Positions 41,691-52,090 of a stretch of 64,000 nucleotides of DNA are shown piece by piece; position 1 is the stretch's first letter; every line of letters starts with the position of its first letter. The position numbers and the translations under genes were made by a program. The notes under the pieces were generated by a model. That model was not told the DNA's origin. It did no database searches and saw only the letters and a program-made list of their open reading frames with translations. Source of the DNA: Bacillota bacterium. Lineage in GTDB: Bacteria; Bacillota; Clostridia; Oscillospirales; Ruminococcaceae. The stretch covers positions 48,245 through 112,244 of the forward strand of contig JAEWWT010000023.1 of assembly GCA_023396225.1 (NCBI GenBank), read 5' to 3'.

Positions 41691-41729
41691 GATATCAAAC
41701 GAAACAGTTACAAAGGTACAATAATATTG

Positions 41730-41766
41730 AAAAGGCTCTCATAAAAATATATGAGAGCCTTTTTTA
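41730..41766 (+). terminator. Terminator of the substrate-binding protein gene
   Basis: AAAAGGCTCTCAT (41730-41742) / ATGAGAGCCTTTT (41751-41763), followed by TTTATT. Confidence 0.9.
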
Positions 41767-41789
41767 TTGGAAATTTTAAACGTTTATTA

Positions 41790-44700
41790 TCATTTTAAAT
41801 CTCTGCTGTTTCTTAATTTTACTACTAAAAGCAACGCCATAACTGAAACAAGAACAATAACAGCAACAGAATTACGACTACTGTTTTCAGTAACAGAACC
41901 AGCCAAAGCTTCATCTGATTCTGCGCCAGCACCAGCAGCAACGTCCTCCGATGCAAGGCTTACTTTGTCAATGATTATAGCATAGTTAGAAAAATGAGTG
42001 AAATCCATATCTGTTGCTCCGTCATTACCGATTAAGCTTGAACCCATAAACTCAAGTGCCTTTGTTTTTTCGTTGTAATAAAACAGATTCGCATAAAGTC
42101 CCTTGTTTTTCTTGTCAAGATTTATGGTCATGGTCATGGTAAAGCCAAGTTCTCCGTCATGTTCAAAACTGATTTGCATTACATTTTCTTCAGTCGTAAT
42201 ATTTTTAATAGCACTAACAGGAATATTGTCTGAATTTGTTACAACAGAAAGGTCAATATTTGAATAATCTGTACCGGTAATACTTGTTCCGTTTATTGTC
42301 ATCGTAATGCCATTGCCCATGTCAAGAACCATGTCAACATCTTTGCCTGCAATTGTTTCAAGCCATTCAGATTTTACAGTTGAGGAACCGTTCATATCAA
42401 TTTCTACAGGCTTATCGTCTTTTGCAGCTTCAAGCTTATCCGTTATTGTTTTGCCTGTTCCACCGTTTTCTTCAAGGAAAGGTTCTTCTTTGGTTGTATT
42501 AACCGGAGTGGTTGCACTGTTTAAGCTACTTGAGCTGCTTGAGTTGCCTGAAGAAGAACTGGGACTCCATACAGCATAGAAAGTAGCATTTTCTGACCCC
42601 ATTGTATGGGTTGAAATTGCAGAACCTGTCGGAGATGTTGCCCAACCACCAAATGTATATCCTGTTTTTGTGAGATTGCCTGTGTTACCTGTAAGAGTAA
42701 CTGCGGAACCGCTTGTGTAGGTATTGATGTCAGTCGGAACTGTTCCGCCGTCATTTCCGTTGCCGTTGTAGGTTACTGTGTAAGTTTTAGGCGCCGCCTT
42801 CCATACAGCATAGAAAACAACATTTTCTGACATCATTGTATGGCTTGAAATTGCTGAACCTGTGGGAGATGTTGCCCAACCACCAAAGGTATAGCCTGTT
42901 TTTGTAAGTCCTCCGGTATTGCCGGCAAGAGTTACAGAATCATTCTGTGCATATTTTTTGCTGTCAGTTGGAGTTGTTCCGCTTGTCGCACCGTTGCTGT
43001 CATATGCAACAGTATATGGAGTTGAAATCCAGTGAGCCGTAAGTGGAATATTATCGGTTACCTTATCTGTTGTAAAAATCCACTTTGTACTGTCATTGTA
43101 CCAGCCGTCAAAGCGGCAGTCAATTTTTGTTGGGTCGGCAGGCTTTGTTACATAGTCGTTGTAATTTATTGTCTGCGTATCAGGATTTGTTGAACCGCCG
43201 TCGGTATCAAAGGTTACGTTATACTGGTTTATATTCCATTTTGCAAAAACTGTTGTGTTAGCAGTTACTAGTGAAGAAGATGTAAATTCCTCTCCAGTTC
43301 CGTTAGTTGTGGTATTCCAGCTGTCAAAAGTATATCCTGTTTTTGTAGGATTTGTTGCAGGAAGAGTTACTGTTCCGCTTGAATTTGCAGCTGCTGTTGA
43401 ATAAGTATCTATACCATTGCTGCTGAATGTAACGGTGTAGGTTGTTCCTGTTCCTTTAATTGCAAAAGTATATGTTGCCTCATCTAAATCATCACTCTCA
43501 ATAATTATTGTTGCTGTTTTTTCTCCAGTTGATGACGGGTCAAATTTTACTGTAAATGTTTCTGAGCTACCTGCTGAAATTGTATTGCTTGCAGGATGTA
43601 TAATTGAAAAGTTTGTAGTATCTGATACTGTTATATTTGTAATGTCAAGTGTTGCTGTTCCTGTATTTCTTATTGTAAAAGTACGTGTTACAGCTGAACC
43701 TGATACAATATTTACTGATTCTAAATCGGTATAGTCTGTTGTGCTTGGAGTTGTATTACCACTTGCAATTGAATTGCCATTGCCCTGAATATCAATTTCA
43801 GGAGCAGTAATCCATACGGCATAAAGAATGACATTTGCTGACATCATATTATGGCTTGAAATTGCTGAACCTGTGGGAGATGTTGCCCAACCACCGAATG
43901 TGCAGCCTGCTTTTGTAAGGTTGCCTGTATTTCCGAGAACAGTTACTGTTTCGCCGCTAATATATGTATTAGCGTCAGTTGGCACAGAACCGCTGTCGCT
44001 GCCGTTACCGTTGTAGGTTACTGAGTAAAGTTTTGACCAGTGTGCGTATAAAATTATATTTTCCGTTACTGCTGTTGTGGATGTGAACTCAGTTCCTCCT
44101 GTTGCCGATGTATACCAGCCCATAAATCTATATCCTGGAAATGTCGGAGTTGCGAGGAGGTTTATTGTTGTATTACTTGGTACGTCTGTTATATCAGCAA
44201 CAGGTGAACCACCATTGCTGTCAAAGGATACGGTATATGTAGGAATGACTTCCCATACTGCATAAAGAGTGACATTTGCTGTTCCCATTGGAAAAGTACC
44301 GCCCGCCTGATAATCAGCGGTTGCAGCTGAAGCAGAAGTTGCCCAGCCACCGAATGTGCAGCCTGTTTTTGTAAGATTTCCTGTATTGCCCTTAACTGTA
44401 ACAGAGTCGCCGTCTGCATATTTTTGGCTGTCAGCTGGTGCTGTTCCGCCTGTATTTCCGTTGCCGTTATATGTAACAGTATAAGGAGTAGAAATCCAAT
44501 GTGCTGTAAGAGTAATATTATCTGTAACCTTGCTTGTTATGAAATTCCATTTTGATGCACCATTATACCATCCGTCAAATCGGCAGTCAGTTTTAGACGG
44601 ATCAGCAGGCTGTATTACAGTATTGTCATGGTAAACTGATTGTGGTGTGGGAGCGGTTGAACCGCCGTCTGTTTCAAAGGTTACAGTATAGCTCTTAAGA

Positions 44701-46352
44701 TTCCAGCGAGCATAAACAGTAATGTTAGAAGATACAACCGTATCAGCTGTAAGTTCATCTCCTTCAGATGTATTCCAGCCATCAAATTCCCAGCCATCTT
44801 TTGTTGGTGTTGTCGGAAGAGTTACTTTACCGTTTGAACCGGCTTCTGCTTCTGCTATTTTCGTTCCATCTGCATAGAACTTTACAGTATAAGTAGTTCC
44901 TGTTCCCTTGATTGCAAAGACGTATGGATTTTCATTCAAATCGTTGTTTGTGATACTGATTACTGCTGTTCTCTCATCTTTTGCTGATGGGTTAAACTCT
45001 ACTGTAAATGTTGTTGAATTGCCTGCTGCAACTGCGCTGATTACAGGTTGTGAAACTGTAAAATCAGAGGCATTTGCTCCGCCTACCGATACTATAGGTG
45101 TTCCGGAAAGTGCGAGGTCAGCATTGCCTGTGTTTTTTATTGTAAAAGTATGGGACACTTTTCCGCTTGCTTCAAAATAGTTCACTGAACCAAAATCGGT
45201 ATCATCTGCCGTATTCGGTGTTATATCTATGTTTGCGATTGATATTCCTTTGCCCTGAATGTCAATTTCGGGGGCAGAATCCGCTTCCCACTTGGCGTAA
45301 ACTGTTATATTATCTGTTACAGGTGTTGTATTATCAAAAGGAGTTCCGTTTCCGTCTGCTTGGGTATTCCAGCCGTCAAATGTGTAGCCAGTTTTTGTCG
45401 GAGGTGTTGTCGGAAGAGTTACATTTCCGCTTGAATTCGTTTTTGCTGTAGCAGGGCTTGCTTCTGTTGTTCCTCCGTTTTTATCAAAGGTTACAGTGTA
45501 GGATGTATCAACAAGAACCCCTGAGGTTGAAGGTGGTAAGAATGAAAGCGTTGCATCAACATTTGAAGCGTTTCTAATAGTACCGCTGTTTAATTCAATT
45601 GGCGAACATATAGCAATTCCGTCAGTATCTGTATCGCCGTTTGCAACAGTATATCTGAATTTAAGTGCTGTAGAAGTTGATTCCGTACTGACATATTCAG
45701 CATAAACTTTTGGACTCCCTATTGTCAGAGGAAGTCGAGGTGTTCCTGTTACTGTAACAGCTTCATTGAAGGTTACCGTAAAGTCGAGAGTGTTACCGGT
45801 TTTATATGTGCCGTTTGACGGTGGGGTTATACTTGAAATTTGTGGTGCTTGCGGTGTGGAAGAATTGACAGTTATTGTAATTGTACATTGACTGTATTTG
45901 TCCATATTTCCTGTGCTACCATTTTCCATTCGACATTCCGCATAAATTGTGAATGTTCCAGAACTGGATGACTTAAAAGTCATATAATCAGATACATTAT
46001 ATAATACATATCCTTCATAATCCCCATAAGTAATCTTAGTAATACCCTCATAAATCGCAGTGGTTGAGTCATTACATAAACCACCACTTGCATATTCAGG
46101 TTGCATAAATCCATAAGAAATTGTCCATCCAAAGTCAGCATTGGTTTCAGTCAGCTTGAATATCTGATCAGGATACAATTTAACCTCATCGGTATCATTG
46201 CAGGTTACCGTTGCGGTATATTCATAAGGATTAGCAGTATCTAATACAGTAACAACAGGCTCTGCATGAACATTCAAATCAATGTCCGGAATAATCATAA
46301 AAATCATAGATAGTGAAACGATTGTACATAGAATTTGTTTTAGTCTTTTCAT
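41790..46352 (-). CDS. Large repeat surface protein with Listeria-Bacteroides-type repeats and two choice-of-anchor domains
   Basis: A 1520-residue secreted protein. Order: signal peptide (to about VHA, 30); a unique beta domain (about 35-170); a bacterial Ig-like domain (about 175-290, SGTIRNASNVDA); then ten repeats of about 65-75 residues of the type YTVTF..NGG...GYTFDGWNT...NITVYAKW, interrupted by two ASH-type domains beginning EIDIQGKG and EIDIQGNG and ending AIKGTGT; a Ser/Thr-rich linker; a C-terminal beta domain; and a final membrane helix with short basic tail KLRNSRDLK. No LPXTG motif is present, so anchoring is by the helix. The repeats are also similar at DNA level. Adhesion is the usual guess and is unproven. 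ATG 46352 is preferred over 46358, which crowds AAAGGAG. Confidence 0.9.
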   Translation of the reverse strand: MKRLKQILCTIVSLSMIFMIIPDIDLNVHAEPVVTVLDTANPYEYTATVTCNDTDEVKLYPDQIFKLTETNADFGWTISYGFMQPEYASGGLCNDSTTAIYEGITKITYGDYEGYVLYNVSDYMTFKSSSSGTFTIYAECRMENGSTGNMDKYSQCTITITVNSSTPQAPQISSITPPSNGTYKTGNTLDFTVTFNEAVTVTGTPRLPLTIGSPKVYAEYVSTESTSTALKFRYTVANGDTDTDGIAICSPIELNSGTIRNASNVDATLSFLPPSTSGVLVDTSYTVTFDKNGGTTEASPATAKTNSSGNVTLPTTPPTKTGYTFDGWNTQADGNGTPFDNTTPVTDNITVYAKWEADSAPEIDIQGKGISIANIDITPNTADDTDFGSVNYFEASGKVSHTFTIKNTGNADLALSGTPIVSVGGANASDFTVSQPVISAVAAGNSTTFTVEFNPSAKDERTAVISITNNDLNENPYVFAIKGTGTTYTVKFYADGTKIAEAEAGSNGKVTLPTTPTKDGWEFDGWNTSEGDELTADTVVSSNITVYARWNLKSYTVTFETDGGSTAPTPQSVYHDNTVIQPADPSKTDCRFDGWYNGASKWNFITSKVTDNITLTAHWISTPYTVTYNGNGNTGGTAPADSQKYADGDSVTVKGNTGNLTKTGCTFGGWATSASAATADYQAGGTFPMGTANVTLYAVWEVIPTYTVSFDSNGGSPVADITDVPSNTTINLLATPTFPGYRFMGWYTSATGGTEFTSTTAVTENIILYAHWSKLYSVTYNGNGSDSGSVPTDANTYISGETVTVLGNTGNLTKAGCTFGGWATSPTGSAISSHNMMSANVILYAVWITAPEIDIQGNGNSIASGNTTPSTTDYTDLESVNIVSGSAVTRTFTIRNTGTATLDITNITVSDTTNFSIIHPASNTISAGSSETFTVKFDPSSTGEKTATIIIESDDLDEATYTFAIKGTGTTYTVTFSSNGIDTYSTAAANSSGTVTLPATNPTKTGYTFDSWNTTTNGTGEEFTSSSLVTANTTVFAKWNINQYNVTFDTDGGSTNPDTQTINYNDYVTKPADPTKIDCRFDGWYNDSTKWIFTTDKVTDNIPLTAHWISTPYTVAYDSNGATSGTTPTDSKKYAQNDSVTLAGNTGGLTKTGYTFGGWATSPTGSAISSHTMMSENVVFYAVWKAAPKTYTVTYNGNGNDGGTVPTDINTYTSGSAVTLTGNTGNLTKTGYTFGGWATSPTGSAISTHTMGSENATFYAVWSPSSSSGNSSSSSSLNSATTPVNTTKEEPFLEENGGTGKTITDKLEAAKDDKPVEIDMNGSSTVKSEWLETIAGKDVDMVLDMGNGITMTINGTSITGTDYSNIDLSVVTNSDNIPVSAIKNITTEENVMQISFEHDGELGFTMTMTINLDKKNKGLYANLFYYNEKTKALEFMGSSLIGNDGATDMDFTHFSNYAIIIDKVSLASEDVAAGAGAESDEALAGSVTENSSRNSVAVIVLVSVMALLLVVKLRNSRDLK

Positions 46353-46640
46353 AAACATTTCTCCTTTGTGTAGTTAATATTTAATTAATCATAATCATTA
46401 TATCAAATTAGTTATTGTATTTCAATCTATATATTTACTATATTTTTCTGCAAAAATTACAATAATTACTTTTTATTCTAAACATCTGTAACATCTGTAC
46501 TTTTGATACAGTTATTATTAAAATTTTAACTTGTCCATCCTCATATCGAAAATAAGCCATCATATAATTATTTATGGATAAGTTTTGTGTTTTTAAAACT
46601 GCTGTTAAAAAATTACTATTCAAAAACACACAAAATATCA

Positions 46641-46683
46641 GAAAGAGGAGACATACTTTCTGCAAAGCATTGTCATAATCATG
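46641..46683 (+). promoter_or_regulatory. SD-hairpin leader before feoB, decayed copy
   Basis: GAGGAGACATACTTTCTGC continues AAAGCATTGTCATAATCATG and aligns with the PqqD-like leader at 35438-35475. ATACTTT (46653-46659) and AAAGCAT (46664-46670) pair except for one A-C. The ATG at its end (46681) is out of frame with feoB. Confidence 0.45.
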
Positions 46684-46706
46684 TGTATGGAGAGGACGGC
46701 GGGATT

Positions 46707-48170
46707 ATGGGACTTACGGCGAAGTCAACAGGGACAGCCGCAATCGACAGCGGAATAAATATTGAAAGGACAGGAAACGAGTTTATTGTTGCGCTTGCTG
46801 GCAATCCTAATGTGGGAAAATCAACTGTATTCAATGCACTTACGGGAATGAATCAGCACACAGGTAACTGGCCCGGCAAAACAGTTTCCATTGCGAGCGG
46901 TGAATATACATACAATGATATAAAGTATATTCTAGTTGATATTCCGGGAACATACTCACTTATGGCAAATTCAGCGGAAGAGGAGGTTGCAAGGGATTTT
47001 ATCTGTTTTGGAGAGCCTGATGCAGTTGTTGTTGTCTGCGATGCAACCTGTCTTGAAAGAAACCTTAATCTTGTTTTGCAGACAATTGAAATAACCACAT
47101 CTGTTGTAGTCTGTGTCAATCTGCTTGATGAAGCAGACAAGAAAAAAATCAGAATTGATTTTGAAAAGCTTGAGAAAATTCTTGGGGTTTCTGTTGTTGG
47201 CTGTACTGCAAGAAGTGGAAAAGGACTTGATTCGCTTACTGAAAAGATTGAAAATGTATGCATAAACAAACCTGAAAAAATTTTGAAGATAACCAGTGAT
47301 GAAGTAATTGAGCAGGCAACAGATATAATAGAAAGTGCGGTTTCAGAGTTCACAGGTAAAAAGGCAGATAGCAGGTGGACGGCAAAAAAACTTATCAATC
47401 CTGATGATAAGCTTTGCAGTTCAATATGTGATTTTATCGGGCATGATATTTCTAAAGATGAAAAAATTCAGGAGAAAATTTTAGAGGCAGTAATGCTCCT
47501 TGATAAAAATGGCATAACCCCTGAAGATGCAGAAGGCAGAATTGTTTCTTCTATTATCAGAAAGGGAGAAGAAACAGCCAAGGAATGTGTAAGCTTTGAT
47601 AACGATAGCTATCTTGAGCGGGACAAAAAAGTAGATAGGATACTGACAAACAGGGTATTCGGAATTCCGATTATGGTTCTTGCTCTCGGTGTTATTCTCT
47701 GGATAACTATTACAGGGGCAAATATTCCATCAGGCTTACTTTCAACAGGACTTTTCTGGCTTGGTGACAAAATGACTGATGGACTTAATGCATTGGGTGC
47801 ACCCGAATGGGTTAACGGTGTTATGGTGCTTGGCATATATAGGGTGCTTGCATGGGTTGTATCTGTTATGCTTCCGCCTATGGCTATTTTTTTTCCACTA
47901 TTCACGCTGCTTGAAGATCTAGGATATCTTCCTAGGATAGCATTTAATCTTGACAGACATTTTAAAAGAGCGTGCGCCTGCGGCAAGCAAAGTCTTACAA
48001 TGTGCATGGGACTTGGGTGCAATGCCGCAGGAGTTGTCGGCTGCAGAATTATTGACAGCCCAAGAGAAAGACTTATAGCAATTATTACAAATAATTTTGT
48101 TCCGTGCAATGGACGTTTTGCACCACCAATCCCATGGCAACAAAGTTGGTGCTTTACTTTTTACGGATGA
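46707..48170 (+). pseudogene. feoB: Ferrous iron transporter B, truncated by an integrated element
   Basis: FeoB imports Fe2+ with a cytoplasmic GTPase domain. GTPase motifs are G1 GNPNVGKS (32-39), G3 DIPGTYSL, G4 NLLDEA. Helices begin after KVDRILTNRVFGIPIM. The family core GLGCNAAGVVGCRIIDSPRERL is intact, but homology ends at NFVPCNGRF (about 48121). The remaining 16 residues, APPIPWQQSWCFTFYG, are unlike FeoB. About 487 residues remain of a protein usually near 700, and half the membrane domain is missing. A serine recombinase gene lies right after the break. ATG 46707 (MGLTAKSTGT) matches the family N-terminus; GGAGAGGA lies about 9 nt upstream. No feoA is adjacent. Confidence 0.9.
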
Positions 48171-48207
48171 ATAACTTGCTGACAGTTCATTAAATTTATT
48201 TATTATA

Positions 48208-49824
48208 TTATTCATCCCACATAAAAATATGTAAGTCAGTTCCGTCCCATTCGATTTTAGAAACAAGTATTCTTATATACTCTCGCTTTTGCGTAATGTC
48301 AAGCTCATTAAATACTGACATGAAGTTCTCAGATACTTGTTTTAAGAAATGCTTTTGCTTTTCAAGCAATTCATTATTCTTAAATTGATGATCAAGCATT
48401 TCTTTTTTTTCTTTAAGAGCATATAGTTCTGATTCATTTTGGTTAATCTTTTGATCCAGCTTTTCTAATGTACTACTGCTTAGATTTCCACTTGCTATGG
48501 TATTAATCATATTTTCTATCTGTGCACTTAGTTCAGTTATCTTACTATCAATATTTCTGATTGAATCAAACTCATTAGAAGTAGCGCTTGTACTAATAAG
48601 GTCGGGTATTTCTGAATAATTGTTGTAAAACTCTTGCAACTGTGTATAAACAGCCTCATCAGCATATGAACCGGAGAGATTTGGACAGTCACATGCTTTT
48701 ACCCCAAACTTTGTTTTTGTTTCGCATATGTAGTCAAAAGTATTAGTTGTGCCTTTATCACGGCTACGCATTTTGACAAACATACGCTTTCCACACTTAC
48801 TGCATCTTATCAGTCCAGAAAGCAAGGCAATATTATTCTGTATAATGAAATTATTATCAAGAATATTGTTGTTTAAAATAGACTGCACATTGACCCAGTC
48901 GCTACCCTTAATTAACCCTTTATGCTGTCCTTCTGCAATGATCCAGTTTTCTTTTGATAAACGAGGATTGCCTTTTTTTGAAGAACATCTCTTGTTGTAC
49001 GCAATGAGTCCATGTGGATTATCATCTGAACTAATTTCAAAACATATTACAGAATTATTTGAAGAAAAATAATCATAGGCATCTTTATCAGATTTACAAT
49101 AAACAGGATTGGATAGGATGTCCTTTATAGAAAGAATAGAATATGGTTTACCCGAACGGGAGGTAATACCCTTACTATTAAGATGTTTTGATACATTATT
49201 TAAAGATCTGGTTTCTAAAAATCTTTTATAAATACTCTTTACTACATCAATTTCTCTAGGTTCTTCCTTTAAAATATACTGACTTCTATTTTTACCACTC
49301 AAATCTATTATTTCAAGCTTTTCTGAAGAATAACCAGTTGGCGTAGTTCCACCTAGCCATCTTCCTGTTCTAGCAAGCATCATTAGATTATCTCTTACAC
49401 GTTCGGCAATTGTTTCTCTTTCTAGCTGCGCAAATACAGAAGCAATATACATCATGCTTTTACCCATTGGAGTTGACGTATCAAACTGTTCCTTAATACA
49501 TATAAACTTTGTACCGTCATTTTCAAATTTTTGTACAAGAGCAGAAAAATCCGAAACACTTCGGCTAATTCGGTCAAGTCTGTATACTATTATATAGTCA
49601 AATTTATTTGTTTTATGATCCTGCATCATTGTCTTAAATTGTGGTCGGTCAAGATTCTTTGCAGAAAACCCTTCATCTTCATAAACAGAAATACAAGCAG
49701 TATTCTGAGAGTCAATGTACTTGGAAATGTGTTCCTTGCACATTTCAACCTGATTGCCGATGCTGTCACCTTTGCCTGTGAATTTTGATTTACGTGAATA
49801 TATTGCAATATTCAAATTTTGCAC
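48208..49824 (-). CDS. Large serine recombinase / integrase of the feoB element
   Basis: The 538 residues form a TndX/TP901-type recombinase. The resolvase domain has IYSRKS (catalytic Ser probably 13), SIGNQ, DEGFSAKNLDRPQF, VYRLDRISRSVSDF and ERETIAERVRDN. The recombinase domain contains GGTTPTGYSSE and SNPVYCKS. A zinc ribbon has RCSKCGKRM and a later Cys group (CETK...CDC), followed by a long coiled coil (about 415-500). It is intact. It is only distantly like the recombinase at 31453-32949. Likely role: integration into and excision from feoB. Confidence 0.94.
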   Translation of the reverse strand: MQNLNIAIYSRKSKFTGKGDSIGNQVEMCKEHISKYIDSQNTACISVYEDEGFSAKNLDRPQFKTMMQDHKTNKFDYIIVYRLDRISRSVSDFSALVQKFENDGTKFICIKEQFDTSTPMGKSMMYIASVFAQLERETIAERVRDNLMMLARTGRWLGGTTPTGYSSEKLEIIDLSGKNRSQYILKEEPREIDVVKSIYKRFLETRSLNNVSKHLNSKGITSRSGKPYSILSIKDILSNPVYCKSDKDAYDYFSSNNSVICFEISSDDNPHGLIAYNKRCSSKKGNPRLSKENWIIAEGQHKGLIKGSDWVNVQSILNNNILDNNFIIQNNIALLSGLIRCSKCGKRMFVKMRSRDKGTTNTFDYICETKTKFGVKACDCPNLSGSYADEAVYTQLQEFYNNYSEIPDLISTSATSNEFDSIRNIDSKITELSAQIENMINTIASGNLSSSTLEKLDQKINQNESELYALKEKKEMLDHQFKNNELLEKQKHFLKQVSENFMSVFNELDITQKREYIRILVSKIEWDGTDLHIFMWDE

Positions 49825-49998
49825 CTCCTGATATTTTTTAAAAGTTTAAAAGTACATAATTTTAAGTACTTGCTTAAAAACACATTGATTTTTATAAAAA
49901 CAGATGTGTAACAAAATAAGTCGTTAGTGATATTTAATATATCTGGGATATTTCACTTGATATCATGTATATGAGCAAAAATATATGAGGTGATTGTT

Positions 49999-50187
49999 AT
50001 GGCTAAGCCAAAAAATATTATTGTTCATGGACGCATAAATAATCGGGAAAAGTTAAAAATGACAATGTTTTATGCAAATATTGCTAATATGCAAATGGAT
50101 GCATTACAGCTAACGGAAGAGCAAAGAATGCAATTTAAAAAAATACTGTATGAGTCAATTCAATTAAAGCCAAGGGTAGATAAATAA
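49999..50187 (+). CDS. Small helical protein beside the integrase, unknown function
   Basis: The 62 residues (MAKPKNIIVHGRINNREKLK...) are basic at the N-terminus and helical after, divergent from the integrase gene. ATG 49999 is 8 nt after GAGG; the frame's GTG at 49990 overlaps that site. It could be a recombination directionality factor or regulator, by position only. Confidence 0.65.
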   Translation: MAKPKNIIVHGRINNREKLKMTMFYANIANMQMDALQLTEEQRMQFKKILYESIQLKPRVDK

Positions 50188-50321
50188 AGTACATATTAAA
50201 TAAAAAACTATTTTAATTTAAAGGGGCCTATACTTGCTTAATTACAGATAATAATTTATCATTAAATATTATATCATACTTAGGGAATAGTGCTCAAGAC
50301 TATTTAGAACATAATAAAAAT

Positions 50322-50367
50322 ATTTTATCCGTAAGCAATCAGAAAGCCTAATACTTACGGATAAAAT
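50322..50367. terminator. Bidirectional hairpin between convergent small genes
   Basis: ATTTTATCCGTAAG (50322-50335) / CTTACGGATAAAAT (50354-50367), 14 bp perfect with an 18-nt loop, between the small ORF at 49999-50187 and the minus-strand gene ending at 50459. Confidence 0.75.
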
Positions 50368-50458
50368 AATTAAAAACATAGCATATAAATGTTATGCATG
50401 GATTAATATGTTATGTTTTGCTTATAGTACATTACTATTCAAACAAAAAGTGTGTCTA

Positions 50459-50677
50459 TTATAGTACCTCTAGCAATTCGAATACTTCGTACAAAGTAAA
50501 TACCCTCTCCGGAGTAATTTGTACTGTAATACCCAAATCATCATTAATCTGCAGTATTGTACCTACTTCTCCAGCAGATATATCTTGATAATTTGCTAAA
50601 AATTCAACCTTACAACCTTCTGGGTATTCCTGCATTAATCTTTCTTTTGTAGCCGTATTAAACCCTAATCCTATCAT
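50459..50677 (-). CDS. DUF4314-like protein
   Basis: A 72-residue beta-barrel-like protein: a basic start (TATKERLMQEYPEGCKVEFLANYQD) followed by VGTILQINDDLGITVQITPERVFTLYEVFELLEVL. The pattern YPxGxxVxL...GTVxxVDDxGxxxV is that of DUF4314, which is common in phages and integrative elements. ATG follows AAAGGAGAAAAA. Function is unknown. Confidence 0.7.
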   Translation of the reverse strand: MIGLGFNTATKERLMQEYPEGCKVEFLANYQDISAGEVGTILQINDDLGITVQITPERVFTLYEVFELLEVL

Positions 50678-50742
50678 ATTTTTTCTCCTTTACATTTTTA
50701 AGTCTTTATAAAGTCAGAAGATAATATCTATCTTTGATGTCA

Positions 50743-50771
50743 ATATAGATCATTATTTTCTCGATGTCAAT
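50743..50771 (-). promoter_or_regulatory. Promoter of the DUF4314-like gene
   Basis: Minus strand TTGACA (50771-50766), 17-bp spacer, TATATT (50748-50743). GATGTCAATA is repeated at 50736-50745 and 50763-50772, 27 bp apart, and could bind a regulator. Confidence 0.65.
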
Positions 50772-50772
50772 A

Positions 50773-51034
50773 GCTTCCAGATAACCTTGTATACGTGCAC
50801 AAAGAAAGCAGAAATCAAGTTATTTTGTCAGGTAAAAGCTGCCAAATAAATAGTTGCTGACAAAGCATCATTTTATGGTTACGGGTTTTAATAGTCAAGG
50901 GTAACTAAGTAAAATGATAAGTACCAATATATACACTTTAAAAATAGTTATATGAAAAATATTAGATAGATTAAAATATGTAAGAAGATTCAAACATTAT
51001 AACAGGTATTTTACGAAAAAGGAGTTTAATTAAT
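50773..51034. other. Gap upstream of the C5 methyltransferase gene
   Basis: AT-rich. No gene and no convincing two-box promoter is seen. AAAAAGGAG at 51017-51025 is the ribosome site of the methyltransferase gene. Confidence 0.4.
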
Positions 51035-52054
51035 ATGTATACATTTATTGACTTATTTTCAGGCGCAGGCGGATTCTTACGTGGGTTTCTGGATGCAGGC
51101 TTTAAACCTGTACTTGCCGTAGAGAATTGGAAACCGGCTGTGGAAACACATAAGGTAAATTATCCCAAAGTTCCTATAATTGATAAAGACATCAGGGGTA
51201 TATCAGACATTGACTTGATAGAATATAGAGGTAAGGTTGATGCAATTATCGGAGGATCCCCTTGCCAAGGGTTCTCGACCATGGGTAAGATGGATAAAAA
51301 TGATCCGAGAAATACACTAATATTTGAATTCATAAGGTTTGTTAAAATAATACAGCCTAAGGTTTTTATAATGGAAAATGTTAAGGGTATAGTTGAGACA
51401 GGTAAAGGTAAAATAAAAGATACTATAATAAAAGAATTTGATTCAATAGGATATAACGTAGAATATCAGATACTTTGTGCTGCAGACTACGGAGTACCTC
51501 AGCTCAGGCAAAGGATATTTTTCATTGGAACACGCAAGGATCTAAATATAAGACCATCATTTCCTGTGCCAACTTATACACCAGATAATTATATCACTGT
51601 AGGAAGTGCGATTATGGATTTGGTGGGAAAGGAAGGCTTAATATCAAACCATAAACCAATAAAGCATAAGAAGATAGTAATTGAGCGAATGTCATATATC
51701 AAGGAGGGTGAGGGTATACCAAAAGAAGGCTTGCCAGAGCATGTAGCACACAGTGTAAGATCTGACTTTGCAAACAATAAGATTAAAAATTTCAGCCACG
51801 TGTACAAACGTCTAAGCAGGTACAAGCCATCAAATACTGTAGTTCCAGGTCATTCGGCGTTTCCAATTCACTCGACTGAAAATAGACTTCTAACAGTACG
51901 TGAGGCAGCAAGACTGCAAACATTTACTGATGATGTTGTGTTTATTGGCAGAAAACAAGATCAATGTACTATGGTGGGTAATGCAGTGCCAGTAAAACTA
52001 GCCTATGAATTGGCAAGGCATGCAAAGGACATGCTTGATCTTACTTCTAAGTAA
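51035..52054 (+). CDS. DNA (cytosine-5) methyltransferase, orphan
   Basis: Methylates cytosine at C5 in a specific DNA sequence. The 339 residues show motif I DLFSGAGGF (6-14), motif IV GGSPCQGFS with catalytic Cys77, motif VI ENVKG (about 114-118), motif VIII RQRIFFIG, and motif X MVGNAVPVKLA. The target-recognition region between VIII and IX is short. No matching restriction endonuclease gene is next to it. It may protect the element or replace a lost partner. It has its own strong terminator. Confidence 0.94.
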   Translation: MYTFIDLFSGAGGFLRGFLDAGFKPVLAVENWKPAVETHKVNYPKVPIIDKDIRGISDIDLIEYRGKVDAIIGGSPCQGFSTMGKMDKNDPRNTLIFEFIRFVKIIQPKVFIMENVKGIVETGKGKIKDTIIKEFDSIGYNVEYQILCAADYGVPQLRQRIFFIGTRKDLNIRPSFPVPTYTPDNYITVGSAIMDLVGKEGLISNHKPIKHKKIVIERMSYIKEGEGIPKEGLPEHVAHSVRSDFANNKIKNFSHVYKRLSRYKPSNTVVPGHSAFPIHSTENRLLTVREAARLQTFTDDVVFIGRKQDQCTMVGNAVPVKLAYELARHAKDMLDLTSK

Positions 52055-52090
52055 TCCCTCTGGGGTATAGGCATAAAAATACATAATAAT

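Noticed and set aside
41790..41900. Sortase anchor at the surface protein C-terminus
   Set aside because: No LPXTG-like motif precedes the final hydrophobic helix and basic tail.
39271..42579. Long antisense frames opposite recA, the surface protein and other genes
   Set aside because: They are shadows caused by codon bias or repeats in the real genes and have no family signatures.
46681..46758. 25-codon frame starting at the ATG of the feoB leader
   Set aside because: It overlaps feoB out of frame and has no similarity to FeoA; more likely a by-product of the decayed leader.
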